Shown here: one piece after another, positions 9,296 to 18,677 of the stretch
Layout of the letters: every line of letters starts with the position of its first letter
How positions within the stretch are numbered: position 1 is the stretch's first letter
NCBI RefSeq assembly: GCF_000025965.1
Contig: NC_006824.1
Coordinates: 124,001-188,000 of the forward strand
Origin: Aromatoleum aromaticum EbN1
GTDB lineage: Bacteria > Pseudomonadota > Gammaproteobacteria > Burkholderiales > Rhodocyclaceae
Reading direction: 5' to 3'
DNA: 64,000 nt
The notes under the pieces: model-generated
Database searches by the model: none
What the model was told of the DNA's origin: nothing
Seen by the model: only the letters and a program-made list of their open reading frames with translations
Program-made: the position numbers and the translations under genes

Positions 9296-10099
9296 GTGGC
9301 GAATCACGTGCGGCGAGACGTGGCGCTTCGCCAGATCCGGATAGGGCTGGGTTGCGGTATGTACAGCCAACGCCAGCCGGAGGGCGACGTTGGTGCGCGT
9401 CATCGCATGCCAGTTGCGGTTGGGCAACAACGGTGATTCTGGCTCGAGCTGAGGGTTCTGCTTCAGCCAAGCTCGGACGGCCTTGACTGTCGAGCGCCAC
9501 AGCGGAACGCTGCGCTGCTTGCGGCCCTTGCCATGCAGATGAACGCAAGCGGCACGCTCTTCCAGTACCACGTCGCCGACCTTGACCCCGGTGATTTCGG
9601 ACACACGCGCGCCGGTGTTGTAGAGCATCAGGAAGAGCACGTGGTCACGCTGACCGATCCAGGTTTTATCGGGCGCGTCGATCACGGCCAGCATCTCCTC
9701 GCGGGACAGATAGCCGAACATCGGGCGCTCGAAACGCTTCGCGGGTATGCCGAGTCCGCGTTCGACCACCTGCAGCGACGACACATCCCGGCGGCCGGCG
9801 AACTTGAGGAATGACCGCAACGCAGCCAGGCGCGCGTTACGACTGCGCACGCAGTTGTGACGCTGCTGTTCAAGATGATTGAGGAATGCCGTGATCAGCT
9901 CCGGTGTCATGTCTGCGAGCGCGATCGCGGCCGACGATTTGCCCAGCCGGGACTGAGCGAACTCGAGGAACAGCACAAAGGCGTCGCGGTACGCGGCGAT
10001 GGTCTGCGGGCTGAGTGCGCGCTGTTGGGTCAGGTACTCGGCGAAGTAGGCCTGCACGAGCGTGGCGAATGACGGCGGCGTCTTGGCGGGCTTACTCAT
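9296..10099 (-). pseudogene. RIT-3 fragment: 5' part of a RitC-type recombinase gene
   Basis: It encodes 268 residues from MSKPAKTPPSFATLV to the ...SPHVIRH box and stops there, joined to the right end of RIT-2. It is closely similar to RIT-1 ritC over the whole length but not identical, so it comes from a third, related element. The catalytic second His and Tyr are lost. The ATG at 10097-10099 overlaps the stop of the ritB fragment, preserving RIT gene order. Confidence 0.85.
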
Positions 10100-10295
10100 C
10101 GTCGCCTCCCGCCAAATCCACGAAGCGCTCGAACTTGCCACCGGCCAGGGCCATCAGTTCAGGGACCGACGAGAGATACCAGTAGGTGTGGGAGATCTTG
10201 GTATGCCCCAGGTAGGTCGACAGGGCCAGCATCATCTGGTCGATGTCGGTGCCTTCACGATGCCAACGCACCAAGCGTCTGACGGCAAAGGTATG
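10092..10295 (-). pseudogene. RIT-3 fragment: 3' part of a RitB-type recombinase gene
   Basis: It encodes the last 67 residues of a RitB-type recombinase, beginning exactly at the His-Thr of the conserved LRHTFAVRRL box (CATACC, 10290-10295) and ending with GGDDE. It contains the second catalytic His (YLGHTKI) and Tyr (TYWYLSS). Everything upstream of the RHT box is missing and is replaced by a 22-bp imperfect palindrome. Confidence 0.85.
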
Positions 10296-10298
10296 CCT

Positions 10299-10320
10299 CC
10301 TATGTCGCTGAAGAGATAGG
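10299..10320. repeat. 22-bp imperfect palindrome at the RIT-3/RIT-1 junction
   Basis: CCTATGTCGCTG...GATAGG has 5-6 bp complementary arms (CCTAT/ATAGG). It shares TATCT..TTC and the GACATAG/CTATGTC motif with the RIT-2 ends. It sits between the broken ritB fragment and the resumption of RIT-1 ritC at 10324. I read it as a residual element end or recombination core. Confidence 0.45.
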
Positions 10321-10601
10321 CGACACACGACGGCAATGCACCTGCTGCAGGCCGGCGTCGACATCACCGTCATTGCGCTTTGGCTCGGCCATGAGAGTCC
10401 GGCAACTACGCACCAATACGTCGAGGCCGATCTGGCGATGAAGGAGCGGGCGCTGGCCCGGCTTCACGAGCCAGAGGCCAAGCTCCGGCGCTATCGGGCG
10501 CCCGACTCGCTGATCGACTTCCTGCGGACGCTCTGATTATGTAGAGCTCGAAATCGGCGCCTGCCGCTCCAGACGGGCGGTTGGCGCACGACGCCGGTCC
10601 T

Positions 10602-10636
10602 GGCTCCACATAATCGAGGCATCCACATAATCGGCC
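10602..10636 (-). repeat. RIT-1 right terminal inverted repeat
   Basis: Complement of the repeat at 1065-1099, starting right after the end of ritC. An inner half-site ATTATGTAGAGCTC lies at 10536-10549, overlapping the ritC stop. Directly outside, 10637-10657 is a further palindromic copy of the motif (TTATGTTGAGCTCCACATAA). Confidence 0.85.
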
Positions 10637-10690
10637 TTTATGTTGAGCTCCACATAAGGCCGAGTTGCTGTCCGTGGCAAAATTGCTGGG

Positions 10691-10837
10691 ATGACAGCTC
10701 ATCGGTTACCTGCCATTGAATTTATGGCAGTCCCGGAAGGCCTGAATGGTTCGGAATTAGCGCCGGACTTGGGGATACTCAACCTTTTCCCGCTGGACGA
10801 CACCCAGCTCGACATCAAGCGCCGAGCCGACCCGTAA
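10691..10837 (+). CDS. Small open reading frame, unrecognised
   Basis: A 48-codon frame (MTAHRLPAIEFMAVPEGLN...) following CTGGG by one base; no strong ribosome-binding site. I recognise no family. It is the only sizeable plus-strand frame between the RIT-1 end and the minus-strand plasmid genes. It could be the truncated start of a gene cut by the RIT insertion or chance. The remainder of 10637-10932 shows nothing else. Confidence 0.2.
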   Translation: MTAHRLPAIEFMAVPEGLNGSELAPDLGILNLFPLDDTQLDIKRRADP

Positions 10838-10932
10838 GGACTTCCGCCATCGCCATGGGGGTCTTGTTGTTACCGGCCTCCTCGGCACCCAGGACGAATT
10901 AGCAACGGCCGGTCATCCCCCCAACGACGGTC

Positions 10933-11103
10933 TTAACCTGACTCGCGGTCAATAAACAGTCTACGATGTTCAACGTGACTTCGTGGTCGCCTGACTTTGC
11001 TGCCCAGTATCGGTTGGATCTTCAACGCGCCCAAGTCTCCGTTGCGGATGAACTTGGGAAAATTTCCCCACGGGGCGTGTTCGCCCATTCCCAACCCACT
11101 CAC
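10933..11103 (-). CDS. Short gene after a KorB-type operator; position of kfrC
   Basis: A 56-codon frame starting with GTG at 11101-11103, with a strong AGGAGG 6 bases upstream and a KorB-type operator 13 bases before the start. The protein (MSGLGMGEHAPWGNFPK...) is not one I recognise. In IncP-1 plasmids the order after korB is kfrA, kfrB, kfrC on one strand; the same order is seen here, so this may be the 5' remnant of a kfrC-like gene. The frame closes about 300 bp from the RIT-1 end, which may mark where the backbone was damaged. Confidence 0.4.
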   Translation of the reverse strand: MSGLGMGEHAPWGNFPKFIRNGDLGALKIQPILGSKVRRPRSHVEHRRLFIDRESG

Positions 11104-11116
11104 GTCGACCTCCTGT

Positions 11117-11129
11117 TTTAGCCGCTAAA
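11117..11129. promoter_or_regulatory. KorB-type operator (OB)
   Basis: TTTAGCCGCTAAA matches the IncP-1 KorB operator consensus TTTAGC(G/C)GCTAAA exactly, and is extended by one T/A on each side. It lies between the stop of the kfrB-like gene and the start of the next frame. KorB bound here could repress locally or act as an additional partition site. Confidence 0.85.
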
Positions 11130-11131
11130 AA

Positions 11132-11479
11132 CTACCGAGAGCGCCCTCGACTGAGCTGGATCGTTTCGGCGGACATGCTGGCCTTGCCTTGCGCGTCGTA
11201 GCTGATGCTCCTAGCGCTCCCAATTTCCGGGGTTTTATCGAAATCTGAGCGATCGTGCATGACGTAGTTCTTGCCGACTTGCTGGTATACGCGTTCCTTG
11301 TCGGCATGAAGGATTACGCCGCGGTGGGTGGCGGCCTTGTCTGCTAGGCTCGCAAGATACAAGTTGTATATACCGGGCCTCAAAGCCCCGGCCTTATCGA
11401 CCTTGTCGGTGTACCACTGGCCTTCTCGCTCGTTCTGAACGATCCGCGAACCATTCATCACAAGAAGTCTTTGTTTCAC
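11132..11479 (-). CDS. kfrB: KfrB-like IncP-1 plasmid protein
   Basis: A 115-residue protein. The segment THRGVILHADKERVYQQVGKN...MHDRSDF is the KfrB domain pattern (Gly-x-Ile/Val, then VYQ.VG, then HD) found in IncP-1 KfrB and in some conjugation proteins. Start is GTG at 11477-11479 with AGGGG 7 bases upstream. It lies downstream of a kfrA remnant on the same strand, as kfrB does in IncP-1 plasmids. KfrA, KfrB and KfrC together affect plasmid stability; with kfrA destroyed, the function here is doubtful. Confidence 0.65.
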   Translation of the reverse strand: MKQRLLVMNGSRIVQNEREGQWYTDKVDKAGALRPGIYNLYLASLADKAATHRGVILHADKERVYQQVGKNYVMHDRSDFDKTPEIGSARSISYDAQGKASMSAETIQLSRGRSR

Positions 11480-11605
11480 TAAGAGTCCCCTTTGAGTTAG
11501 GTCGACAATTCTATGATTTATCAGTCTTGTTAGCGAAAACGGTTAGCGACTGCATTCTCACCTGACTCGTGTACGGAAAACGGGTCAGAGTCGTCTATCT
11601 GATCG

Positions 11606-11761
11606 CTAGGACCAGTCGATGTGCGGGTCGCGTTCGACGAGGTCGACGCAAACCTTCCGATCGACGCTCTGGCCATCGCCAAGCTCAGTCGTTCCAGTGT
11701 CGAGGATCAGCGCGTTGGCGTCGAGTTGCCCCACCCGGGCGAAGGCCTGCTCAAGTATTGT
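11606..11761 (-). pseudogene. Open segment after the kfrA remnant, possible frameshifted tail
   Basis: In the frame next to that of the kfrA remnant the DNA stays open and codes a plausible acidic segment (LTILEQAFARVGQLDANALILD... to DPHIDWS). There is no start codon with a ribosome site. It may be the true C-terminus of the same protein after a frameshift, or the end of a different gene. I cannot name a family. Confidence 0.25.
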
Positions 11762-11925
11762 CAGCGCCCCTTGCCATTGATCTCTTCCAGCAGTTCTGCG
11801 TTCTGCGCTTGGAGCATCTCGACCTGACCGGTGAGACGCGCGGTGCTTTCGCGCACCCCAGCGGCCTCCTTGGCGACCGCGTCGCGGTGGTCTTGCTCTT
11901 GCGCCCCGCGGTCGTAATGGGTAAC
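11761..11925 (-). pseudogene. kfrA 3' remnant (coiled-coil C-terminus)
   Basis: About 55 residues with a coiled-coil pattern (AQEQDHRDAVAKEAAGVRES... and VEMLQAQNAELLEEI) ending at a TGA at 11761. It lies between korB and the kfrB-like gene on the same strand, exactly where IncP-1 plasmids carry kfrA, whose product is an N-terminal DNA-binding domain plus a long coiled coil. The upstream part has been replaced by an IS1595 relic. Confidence 0.5.
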
Positions 11926-12102
11926 TGCCGGTCGGTGATGGCCAAGTAGGTTTCATCGACTTCGACCAGCCCAGGCAGTTTTTCGCGCTCCGGGCGCACC
12001 ATGGCTCGGCGAAAGCGGTGCAGCATCGTCCACGCCGTCTGGTAACTGCCTAGGCCAAGCACTGTCACTGCCGGATGTAAGTTGATACGGGCTGCCGATT
12101 GA

Positions 12103-14012
<1,910 letters not shown>

Positions 14013-14480
14013 GGGCCGCGCGACGGAGCGCCCCTGCGGTCGGGCCTTCGGCCCTCCCTTCGGGGCGCTCCGTCGCACATGTCAATGGGATAGAGGTGTA
14101 TCAGTTTTAAATCGGCAACCGCCGGGAAAGCGTGTCAGTTTTAAATCGGCATTGACAAGCACCCGCTGCAAGCCGAGGGCACTCACGCCCAGCTTCTGGT
14201 TGGTTGCATCCCAAGCCCCCGCCAACCATACGCGCAACGGCGTGCGCGTCTTCTCGAAGATCGTCTCGGTCGTGACCGACGTCTGATGCCGGCAACTGCG
14301 GCACATCAAGCGCCCCGGCTGGCGCGGTACGGCGGCTCGACCACCCCACACGCCGGACAGGTGAAATCGTGCCGCCAGCGAAGCCGCTCGACAAAGGCCA
14401 TGCAGGCCTCCTCCGTCGGGAACCAGTCCAAGAACTCGTTCCACGTTCGGGGGTAGTCCCTCCCTGCAACCGGAGCTATC

Positions 14481-14496
14481 ATATATAAATATACAG
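14481..14496 (+). promoter_or_regulatory. LexA-like box upstream of umuDC
   Basis: The 16 bp ATATATAAATATACAG carries one perfect SOS half-site (ACAG) and an AT-rich centre like the LexA consensus CTGT-N8-ACAG; the other half is degenerate. It lies 64 bp before umuD and overlaps the start of the IS1595 relic. SOS control is expected for umuDC but only half supported by sequence. Confidence 0.4.
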
Positions 14497-14559
14497 TAGC
14501 CCGGGGTCGGTGGAGCTAAATGGATACCCCATATAAAGTTACAGCTAAAGGCAATGATT

Positions 14560-15030
14560 ATGACCCTGCTCACTCCCCTTTCGGACTTGTCCCCTGCCGC
14601 GGTTGCCGGTCTCCGCTATCCGTCGCCGACCCGGGGGTGCCTGGCAATCCCGCTTGGGCTCGCTCCCGTATCGGCTGGCTTCCCATCGCCGGCCGAGGAC
14701 TATGAAGACAAAAAGCTCGACATCAACGATTACTTGGTGCGCAACCCGGTCTCGACTTTCTACTTCCCCGTCAAGGGCGACTCCATGCAGGGAGCGCAGG
14801 TCTTCGACGGCGACATTCTGGTGGTCGACCGCAGCGTTATGCCGGCTCACGGGCATGTCGTCATCGCCTTCGTGAATGGCGAACGCTTGGTGAAGCGCTT
14901 TCACCGTCGCGGCGACCGGATCGCACTCCTGGCGGAAAACCCCGGCTATCCGCCACTCGAATTGACCGAAGGCAGCGAGCTGGTGATCTGGGGCGTGGTG
15001 ATCGGCAAGTTCAGCCGAATCCCCACATGA
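14560..15030 (+). CDS. umuD: UmuD-like SOS mutagenesis protein
   Basis: A 156-residue S24-type protein. RecA-stimulated self-cleavage would occur at Ala39-Gly40 (VSAGFPSPAEDY); the nucleophile Ser75 (KGDSMQ) and Lys112 (ERLVKRF) are 37 residues apart, the family spacing. The shortened form joins UmuC to make the translesion polymerase. ATG 14560 is preferred over 14554 because AAAGG is 8 bases upstream. The gene overlaps umuC by 4 bp (ATGA). The pair sits on the opposite strand between korB and the kfrA remnant, as an accessory load. Confidence 0.95.
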   Translation: MTLLTPLSDLSPAAVAGLRYPSPTRGCLAIPLGLAPVSAGFPSPAEDYEDKKLDINDYLVRNPVSTFYFPVKGDSMQGAQVFDGDILVVDRSVMPAHGHVVIAFVNGERLVKRFHRRGDRIALLAENPGYPPLELTEGSELVIWGVVIGKFSRIPT

Positions 15031-16319
15031 GTTCACCGCCCCCGGTTTTCGCGCTGGTCGACTGCAACAACTTCTACGCCAGCTGCGAAAAACTCTTCGA
15101 CCCTCGGCTCGCCGGCCGGGCGGTCGTGGTGCTGTCGAACAACGACGGCTGCGTGGTCGCCCGCTCGGCCGAGGCGAAGGTCCTCGGAGTCCCGATGGGC
15201 GCGCCCTGGTTCAAACTCGCCGGGCTCGCCCAGCGGCACGGAATCATCGCCCTGTCCTCGAACTACGCGCTGTACGCGGACATGAGCAACCGTGTGATCG
15301 AGGTTCTGGCCAGCTTCACGCCGCGGCTCGAGGTCTACAGCATCGACGAGTGCTTTCTCGATTTAGCGGGGTTTGCTCAGCTCGACCTCGTGGAGTACAG
15401 CTACCGGATCCGCGACCGCGTCAGCCAATGGCTCGGGCTGCCGGTATGCATCGGGATCGCCCCGACGAAAACCCTCGCCAAGCTCGCCAATCATCTTGCC
15501 AAGAAGCGCCTGCAGTACGCTGGCGTCTGCGACCTGCGCACAATCCAGCCAGCGCAACGGGCGGCCCTATTCGCTGAAATCGGTGTCGGCGAGGTGTGGG
15601 GCGTCGGTGGCCGGCTGCAGGACCGCTTGGCCACGATGGCGATCCGCACCGTTGAAGACCTGCGTCGGGCCAACCCCGAATTAATCCGGCGCCGCTTCTC
15701 GGTCGCCCTCGAACGCACGGTGCGCGAGCTCAATGACATGTCCTGCCTCGAACTCGAAGAGGTCGCCCCGCCCAGGCAGCAGATCATTGCCAGCCGCTCG
15801 TTCGGCAACGCCGTCTTCCTCTTGGAAGAGCTGCGGGAAGCGGTCGCAAGCCACATCAGCCGGGCAGCGGAGAAGCTGCGCGCGCGAGGATCCGAGGTAG
15901 GGGCGCTGACGGTGATGATCTGCACCAATCCGTTCAAGCCCCAAGATCCGCAATACCAGCGCGCGGTCACGGTTCCGCTGAGCGACCCGACCAGCGACAC
16001 CCGCAAGCTGATCGCAATCGCGCTGCGGGTGCTCGACGGTCTCTACCGGTCAGGCTTCGCATACCACAAAGCTGGAATCATGCTCGCCGAGCTCATGCCG
16101 GCCGGAAAACGGCAACAGAGCCTGTTCGACGAGCTGGCGAGCGATACGCGCGCACAAGCCGTCATGGTGGCAATGGATGCGATCAACCACCGATGGGGCC
16201 GCAGCACGCTGAAATCCTCCGTCATCGGCACCCGGCAAGGCTGGAAGATGCGCCAGGAACGGCGGACACCGGACTATACGACGTCCTGGAGCGATTTACC
16301 GGTGGTGGTGGCACGCTGA
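15027..16319 (+). CDS. umuC: UmuC-like Y-family DNA polymerase V subunit
   Basis: A 430-residue error-prone polymerase that copies past DNA lesions together with processed UmuD. The first carboxylate is in FALVDCNNFYASCEKLF (residue 11), and the catalytic Asp-Glu in YSIDECFLDL (about 100). The palm, finger, little-finger and UmuC C-terminal extension (AMDAINHRWGRSTL) are all present and the length is normal. Plasmid-borne umuDC increases survival and mutation under DNA damage. About 126 bp separate its stop from that of korB, which converges on it. Confidence 0.96.
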   Translation: MSSPPPVFALVDCNNFYASCEKLFDPRLAGRAVVVLSNNDGCVVARSAEAKVLGVPMGAPWFKLAGLAQRHGIIALSSNYALYADMSNRVIEVLASFTPRLEVYSIDECFLDLAGFAQLDLVEYSYRIRDRVSQWLGLPVCIGIAPTKTLAKLANHLAKKRLQYAGVCDLRTIQPAQRAALFAEIGVGEVWGVGGRLQDRLATMAIRTVEDLRRANPELIRRRFSVALERTVRELNDMSCLELEEVAPPRQQIIASRSFGNAVFLLEELREAVASHISRAAEKLRARGSEVGALTVMICTNPFKPQDPQYQRAVTVPLSDPTSDTRKLIAIALRVLDGLYRSGFAYHKAGIMLAELMPAGKRQQSLFDELASDTRAQAVMVAMDAINHRWGRSTLKSSVIGTRQGWKMRQERRTPDYTTSWSDLPVVVAR

Positions 16320-16445
16320 CCGGCAGTCAGCCTTCGAGCCAGGGGGTCCGTCGGGATGAAGAAGTGTTCACGCTTGAGGGGCCGGCGTTGGAATTGACCA
16401 ACAGACGGAGCCAGCCCGCCTTGCATCGGAGCTGCGTCCCTCCCG

Positions 16446-17489
16446 TCAGCCCTCGATCAGCGCAACGAGTTTCACCTGGATCAAGTCGGCCTCGAACTCC
16501 ATTCCGTCATCCTCATACTTCAACCAGGCCCAGCCCTCGGTCGGCGGGCGCTTGTTGAGGATCAGCCGGGCAGGGCGGCCATTGTGCTTGACCTGGATGA
16601 TCACCTTCTTGAGCTTGTCCGAGTCGGCCTCCTTCTTCTCCTTCTTGGAATCCGACCCTTCCGACCCTTGCTCGCCTTCCTCAGCAGCGGCGTCAGTCTC
16701 GCTGCTCGTGGCGTCCGCCGTATTCGGATTGAACTCGTCCTCGTCACCATGCCGGCGCTTGTCCTCCAAGAACTCGCGCAGCAGCTTGACCGATCCCCGC
16801 GTCAGCTCCTGGCTGTCGTCGGCCAACCAGACGCCAACTTCTTGCGGGTTCTTCTTGAACGCCGTCACCAGTTCGTTGACCACGGTCACGTCGTTGGCCC
16901 GACCGGTGTTGAACGCCTTGGCGATCGGGTCGGGTAGATCGAGCAGCGTCACGTGCTGGGTCACGAATGCCGGGGACTTGCCGATCTCGCGGGCGATCTC
17001 GCTCTTCTTCTTGCCAGTCGCCAGCTCGCGGCCGATGAAATCCGCGATCTCGCGCGGGGTGAGCTCGTTGCGTTGGAGGTTCTCGATGACCTGGTCGGCG
17101 TGGTTGTAATCGTTGTCGATAAAGGCCGGAATGGTCGCTCTCTCGGCCCACTGAGATCCACGGTAGCGGCGCGCGCCGTGGTTGATGATGTAGCGCCCTT
17201 CAGCCTGCGGGTTCTCGCGCACCGAAATCGGCGACTTCACGCCCCGGTATTTGATCGTCTGCCCAATCTCTGCGATGCTTTCGCGCGAGAAGCCGGGGTT
17301 GTCTGCGGTGCGGGGCTGGTCTGGATCTTCATCGATCAGCTCCAAAGGCAATTCCAAGGGGCCAGCGCCGCGCGCAACCGACTCGGGCTCGTTCAGGAGG
17401 CCCGACAGGTCGCCAATGCTATCCAGGCCCAGCCCGGACGCCCGGGGCTGCTCGACGACCTTCTTCTTGGCGTTCTTAACGGCGGTCAT
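16446..17489 (-). CDS. korB: KorB, IncP-1 global repressor and ParB-type partition protein
   Basis: A 347-residue ParB-family protein. ParB N-domain motifs include the CTP-binding GARRYRG (about residues 107-113); the helix-turn-helix is KSEIAREIGKSPAFVTQHVTLL (about 168-190); a flexible acidic linker (DATSSETDAAAEEGEQG) precedes the SH3-like C-terminal dimer domain. KorB binds TTTAGC(G/C)GCTAAA operators, two of which lie at 11117 and 18665, and partitions the plasmid with IncC. Its ATG shares one base with the incC stop. IncP-1 korB is usually followed by korF/korG and kfrA; here umuDC follows instead. Confidence 0.95.
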   Translation of the reverse strand: MTAVKNAKKKVVEQPRASGLGLDSIGDLSGLLNEPESVARGAGPLELPLELIDEDPDQPRTADNPGFSRESIAEIGQTIKYRGVKSPISVRENPQAEGRYIINHGARRYRGSQWAERATIPAFIDNDYNHADQVIENLQRNELTPREIADFIGRELATGKKKSEIAREIGKSPAFVTQHVTLLDLPDPIAKAFNTGRANDVTVVNELVTAFKKNPQEVGVWLADDSQELTRGSVKLLREFLEDKRRHGDEDEFNPNTADATSSETDAAAEEGEQGSEGSDSKKEKKEADSDKLKKVIIQVKHNGRPARLILNKRPPTEGWAWLKYEDDGMEFEADLIQVKLVALIEG

Positions 17490-18256
17490 TACGCAATCTC
17501 CATCTTCGTAAATACATAGTCGGCCACGTCGCGGACTTCCTTCGCCGCCTTGCGCGCTGCGGTTTTCTTGATCTTCCAGACAGGCACGCCGCTCGCCAAA
17601 GCATCGGCGATGCTGCTGCGAAGGCCGACGCTGGCCGGAATCATCAGTTGCGGATACGCCTTGTGTAGCTCGTCCAAGTGCCGCAAGTGCCGGGGGTTCC
17701 GGGCGTCCACCTTGCTCGGCATCATCCCGAGGAATTTCAGCTTGGTATTGACCTTGCGGACGTTCGCAATCGTCGTGACCATCCTCTTGATGCCCTGCAT
17801 GCTGTACGCCTCCAGCTCGATGGGCGACAGCACATAGTCAGCCGCGAACAGCGCGGCCGCCATTCCGACGCCAAGGGAAGGAGCGGTATCCACCAGCACC
17901 ACGTCAAAACCGCAATCGGCAAGCGCCGCCACGTTGGCCTTGAAACTCGCGCTCGCCTCGGATACGCCGCGCTTCTCCATGTCCGCCAAGCGGGCATCGG
18001 ATGCGATCAGATGAATAGCTGGCCCGTCCACGCGGCCAGTGAACCACTGTCGCAGGCGGTCGACGTCTAGGTCGAACATCTGGCTCGCCAGATAGCCACT
18101 TTGGTGGCCCTGCAAAGTGAAGGACGCATTGGCTTGGGTGTCCAGGTCGATCACGGCAACCCGCAAGCCGCGCTCGAGGAAATCGAAAGCGACATGCACC
18201 ACCGTCGAAGTCTTCCCGACGCCACCCTTTTGGTTTGCCGTGACCATCGTTTTCAT
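17489..18256 (-). CDS. incC: IncC, ParA-type ATPase of the IncP-1 partition system
   Basis: A 255-residue ParA-family ATPase, matching the short IncC2 form. Deviant Walker A NQKGGVGKTST near residue 8, Asp in VIDLDTQAN, and Walker B VVLVDTAPSLG (about residue 117). It overlaps the korA stop (ATGA) and the korB start. In IncP-1 plasmids a longer IncC1 form starts within korA in another frame; I did not find clear support for it here. It potentiates KorB repression and drives segregation. Confidence 0.94.
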   Translation of the reverse strand: MKTMVTANQKGGVGKTSTVVHVAFDFLERGLRVAVIDLDTQANASFTLQGHQSGYLASQMFDLDVDRLRQWFTGRVDGPAIHLIASDARLADMEKRGVSEASASFKANVAALADCGFDVVLVDTAPSLGVGMAAALFAADYVLSPIELEAYSMQGIKRMVTTIANVRKVNTKLKFLGMMPSKVDARNPRHLRHLDELHKAYPQLMIPASVGLRSSIADALASGVPVWKIKKTAARKAAKEVRDVADYVFTKMEIA

Positions 18257-18573
18257 GCTTTAGGTTCCTGTTTTTTCTTGGCGTCCTCGGCCCACTTCTT
18301 CACGATGAACGCCTGGTGCTCGGGTAGTACTGCCGTGACTCGCTCAAATCCATCCGGTATTGCCTTGGTTATGTGCGCCCCCCACACTCGTTCCACCGCT
18401 TGCCAGACTGCTCCCTTGGTCACGCCCAAGGCTGTCACGTACCCGGCCTGCTTCTTTCCCTCGACCAGCACACCCCACGCGATTTCGCGGGTCTGCTTCC
18501 CTATTTCGAGGCCCTTAATGGCCTCTAGAAACTGCGCTTCGGTTAACCTCTTCTTCATGATGATGGACTGCAC
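18253..18573 (-). CDS. korA: KorA, IncP-1 transcriptional repressor
   Basis: A ~101-residue protein with the KorA/TrbA layout: helix-turn-helix around GYVTALGVTKGAVWQAVERV and a C-terminal segment RVTAVLPEHQAFIVKKW followed by DAKKKQE, almost the signature of IncP-1 KorA. KorA binds GTTTAGCTAAAC-type operators; one near-match lies in its own promoter at 18634-18645. Two starts are possible: GTG 18571-18573, which has GGAG 8 bases upstream, or ATG 18556-18558, which matches the usual MKKRLTE N-terminus. Confidence 0.94.
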   Translation of the reverse strand: MQSIIMKKRLTEAQFLEAIKGLEIGKQTREIAWGVLVEGKKQAGYVTALGVTKGAVWQAVERVWGAHITKAIPDGFERVTAVLPEHQAFIVKKWAEDAKKKQEPKA

Positions 18574-18632
18574 TCATAACACTCCGCCCTGATGATTGAA
18601 ATCAGCGGCACCAACCGCCAATCATGCGCTAA

Positions 18633-18677
18633 AGTTTAGCTATACTTATTCAGCATGTCAATATTTTAGCGGCTAAA
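18633..18677 (-). promoter_or_regulatory. korA promoter with KorA- and KorB-type operators
   Basis: On the minus strand TTGACA (18656-18661) and TAAACT (18633-18638) are 17 bp apart. The KorA-type site GTTTAGCTATAC (one mismatch to consensus) overlaps the -10 box at 18634-18645. A perfect KorB operator TTTAGCGGCTAAA lies just upstream of the -35 at 18665-18677. This is the layout of the autoregulated IncP-1 central control promoter. Confidence 0.9.

Larger units (their letters stand above)
3135..10536 (+). pseudogene. ritC: Tyrosine recombinase, third gene of RIT-1 (RitC type), split by two insertions
   Basis: The gene is in three pieces: 3135-3253, 5185-5875 and 10324-10536. Removing IS1634 copy 2 (with one copy of its 6-bp duplication) and the 5876-10323 block restores one open frame of about 337 residues. 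The last break lies inside the HVIRHT box: the left piece ends after the codons for Arg-His and the right piece resumes with His-Thr-Thr-Ala-Met-His. The Arg of NTGARVSEIAG, the Lys of HGKGRKQ, the second His of WLGHESPATT and Tyr of HQYVEAD are all present across the pieces. Possible starts are three consecutive ATG codons at 3135-3141. Non-functional as it stands. Confidence 0.9.
1065..10636 (+). mobile_element. RIT-1: recombinase-in-trio element, disrupted
   Basis: Three overlapping tyrosine recombinase genes of three different subfamilies (1221-2177, 2174-3148 and the split gene 3135-10536) lie between inverted terminal repeats of about 34 bp at 1065-1099 and 10602-10636 (both start GGCCGATTATGTGGATGCC from outside, one or two mismatches). 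This is the known architecture of RIT elements. The third gene has been opened twice, by IS1634 copy 2 and by a 4.4-kb block holding RIT-2 and a RIT-3 fragment. Without insertions the element would be about 3.2 kb. Immediate flanks show no clear target duplication, as expected for tyrosine recombinases. Confidence 0.85.
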
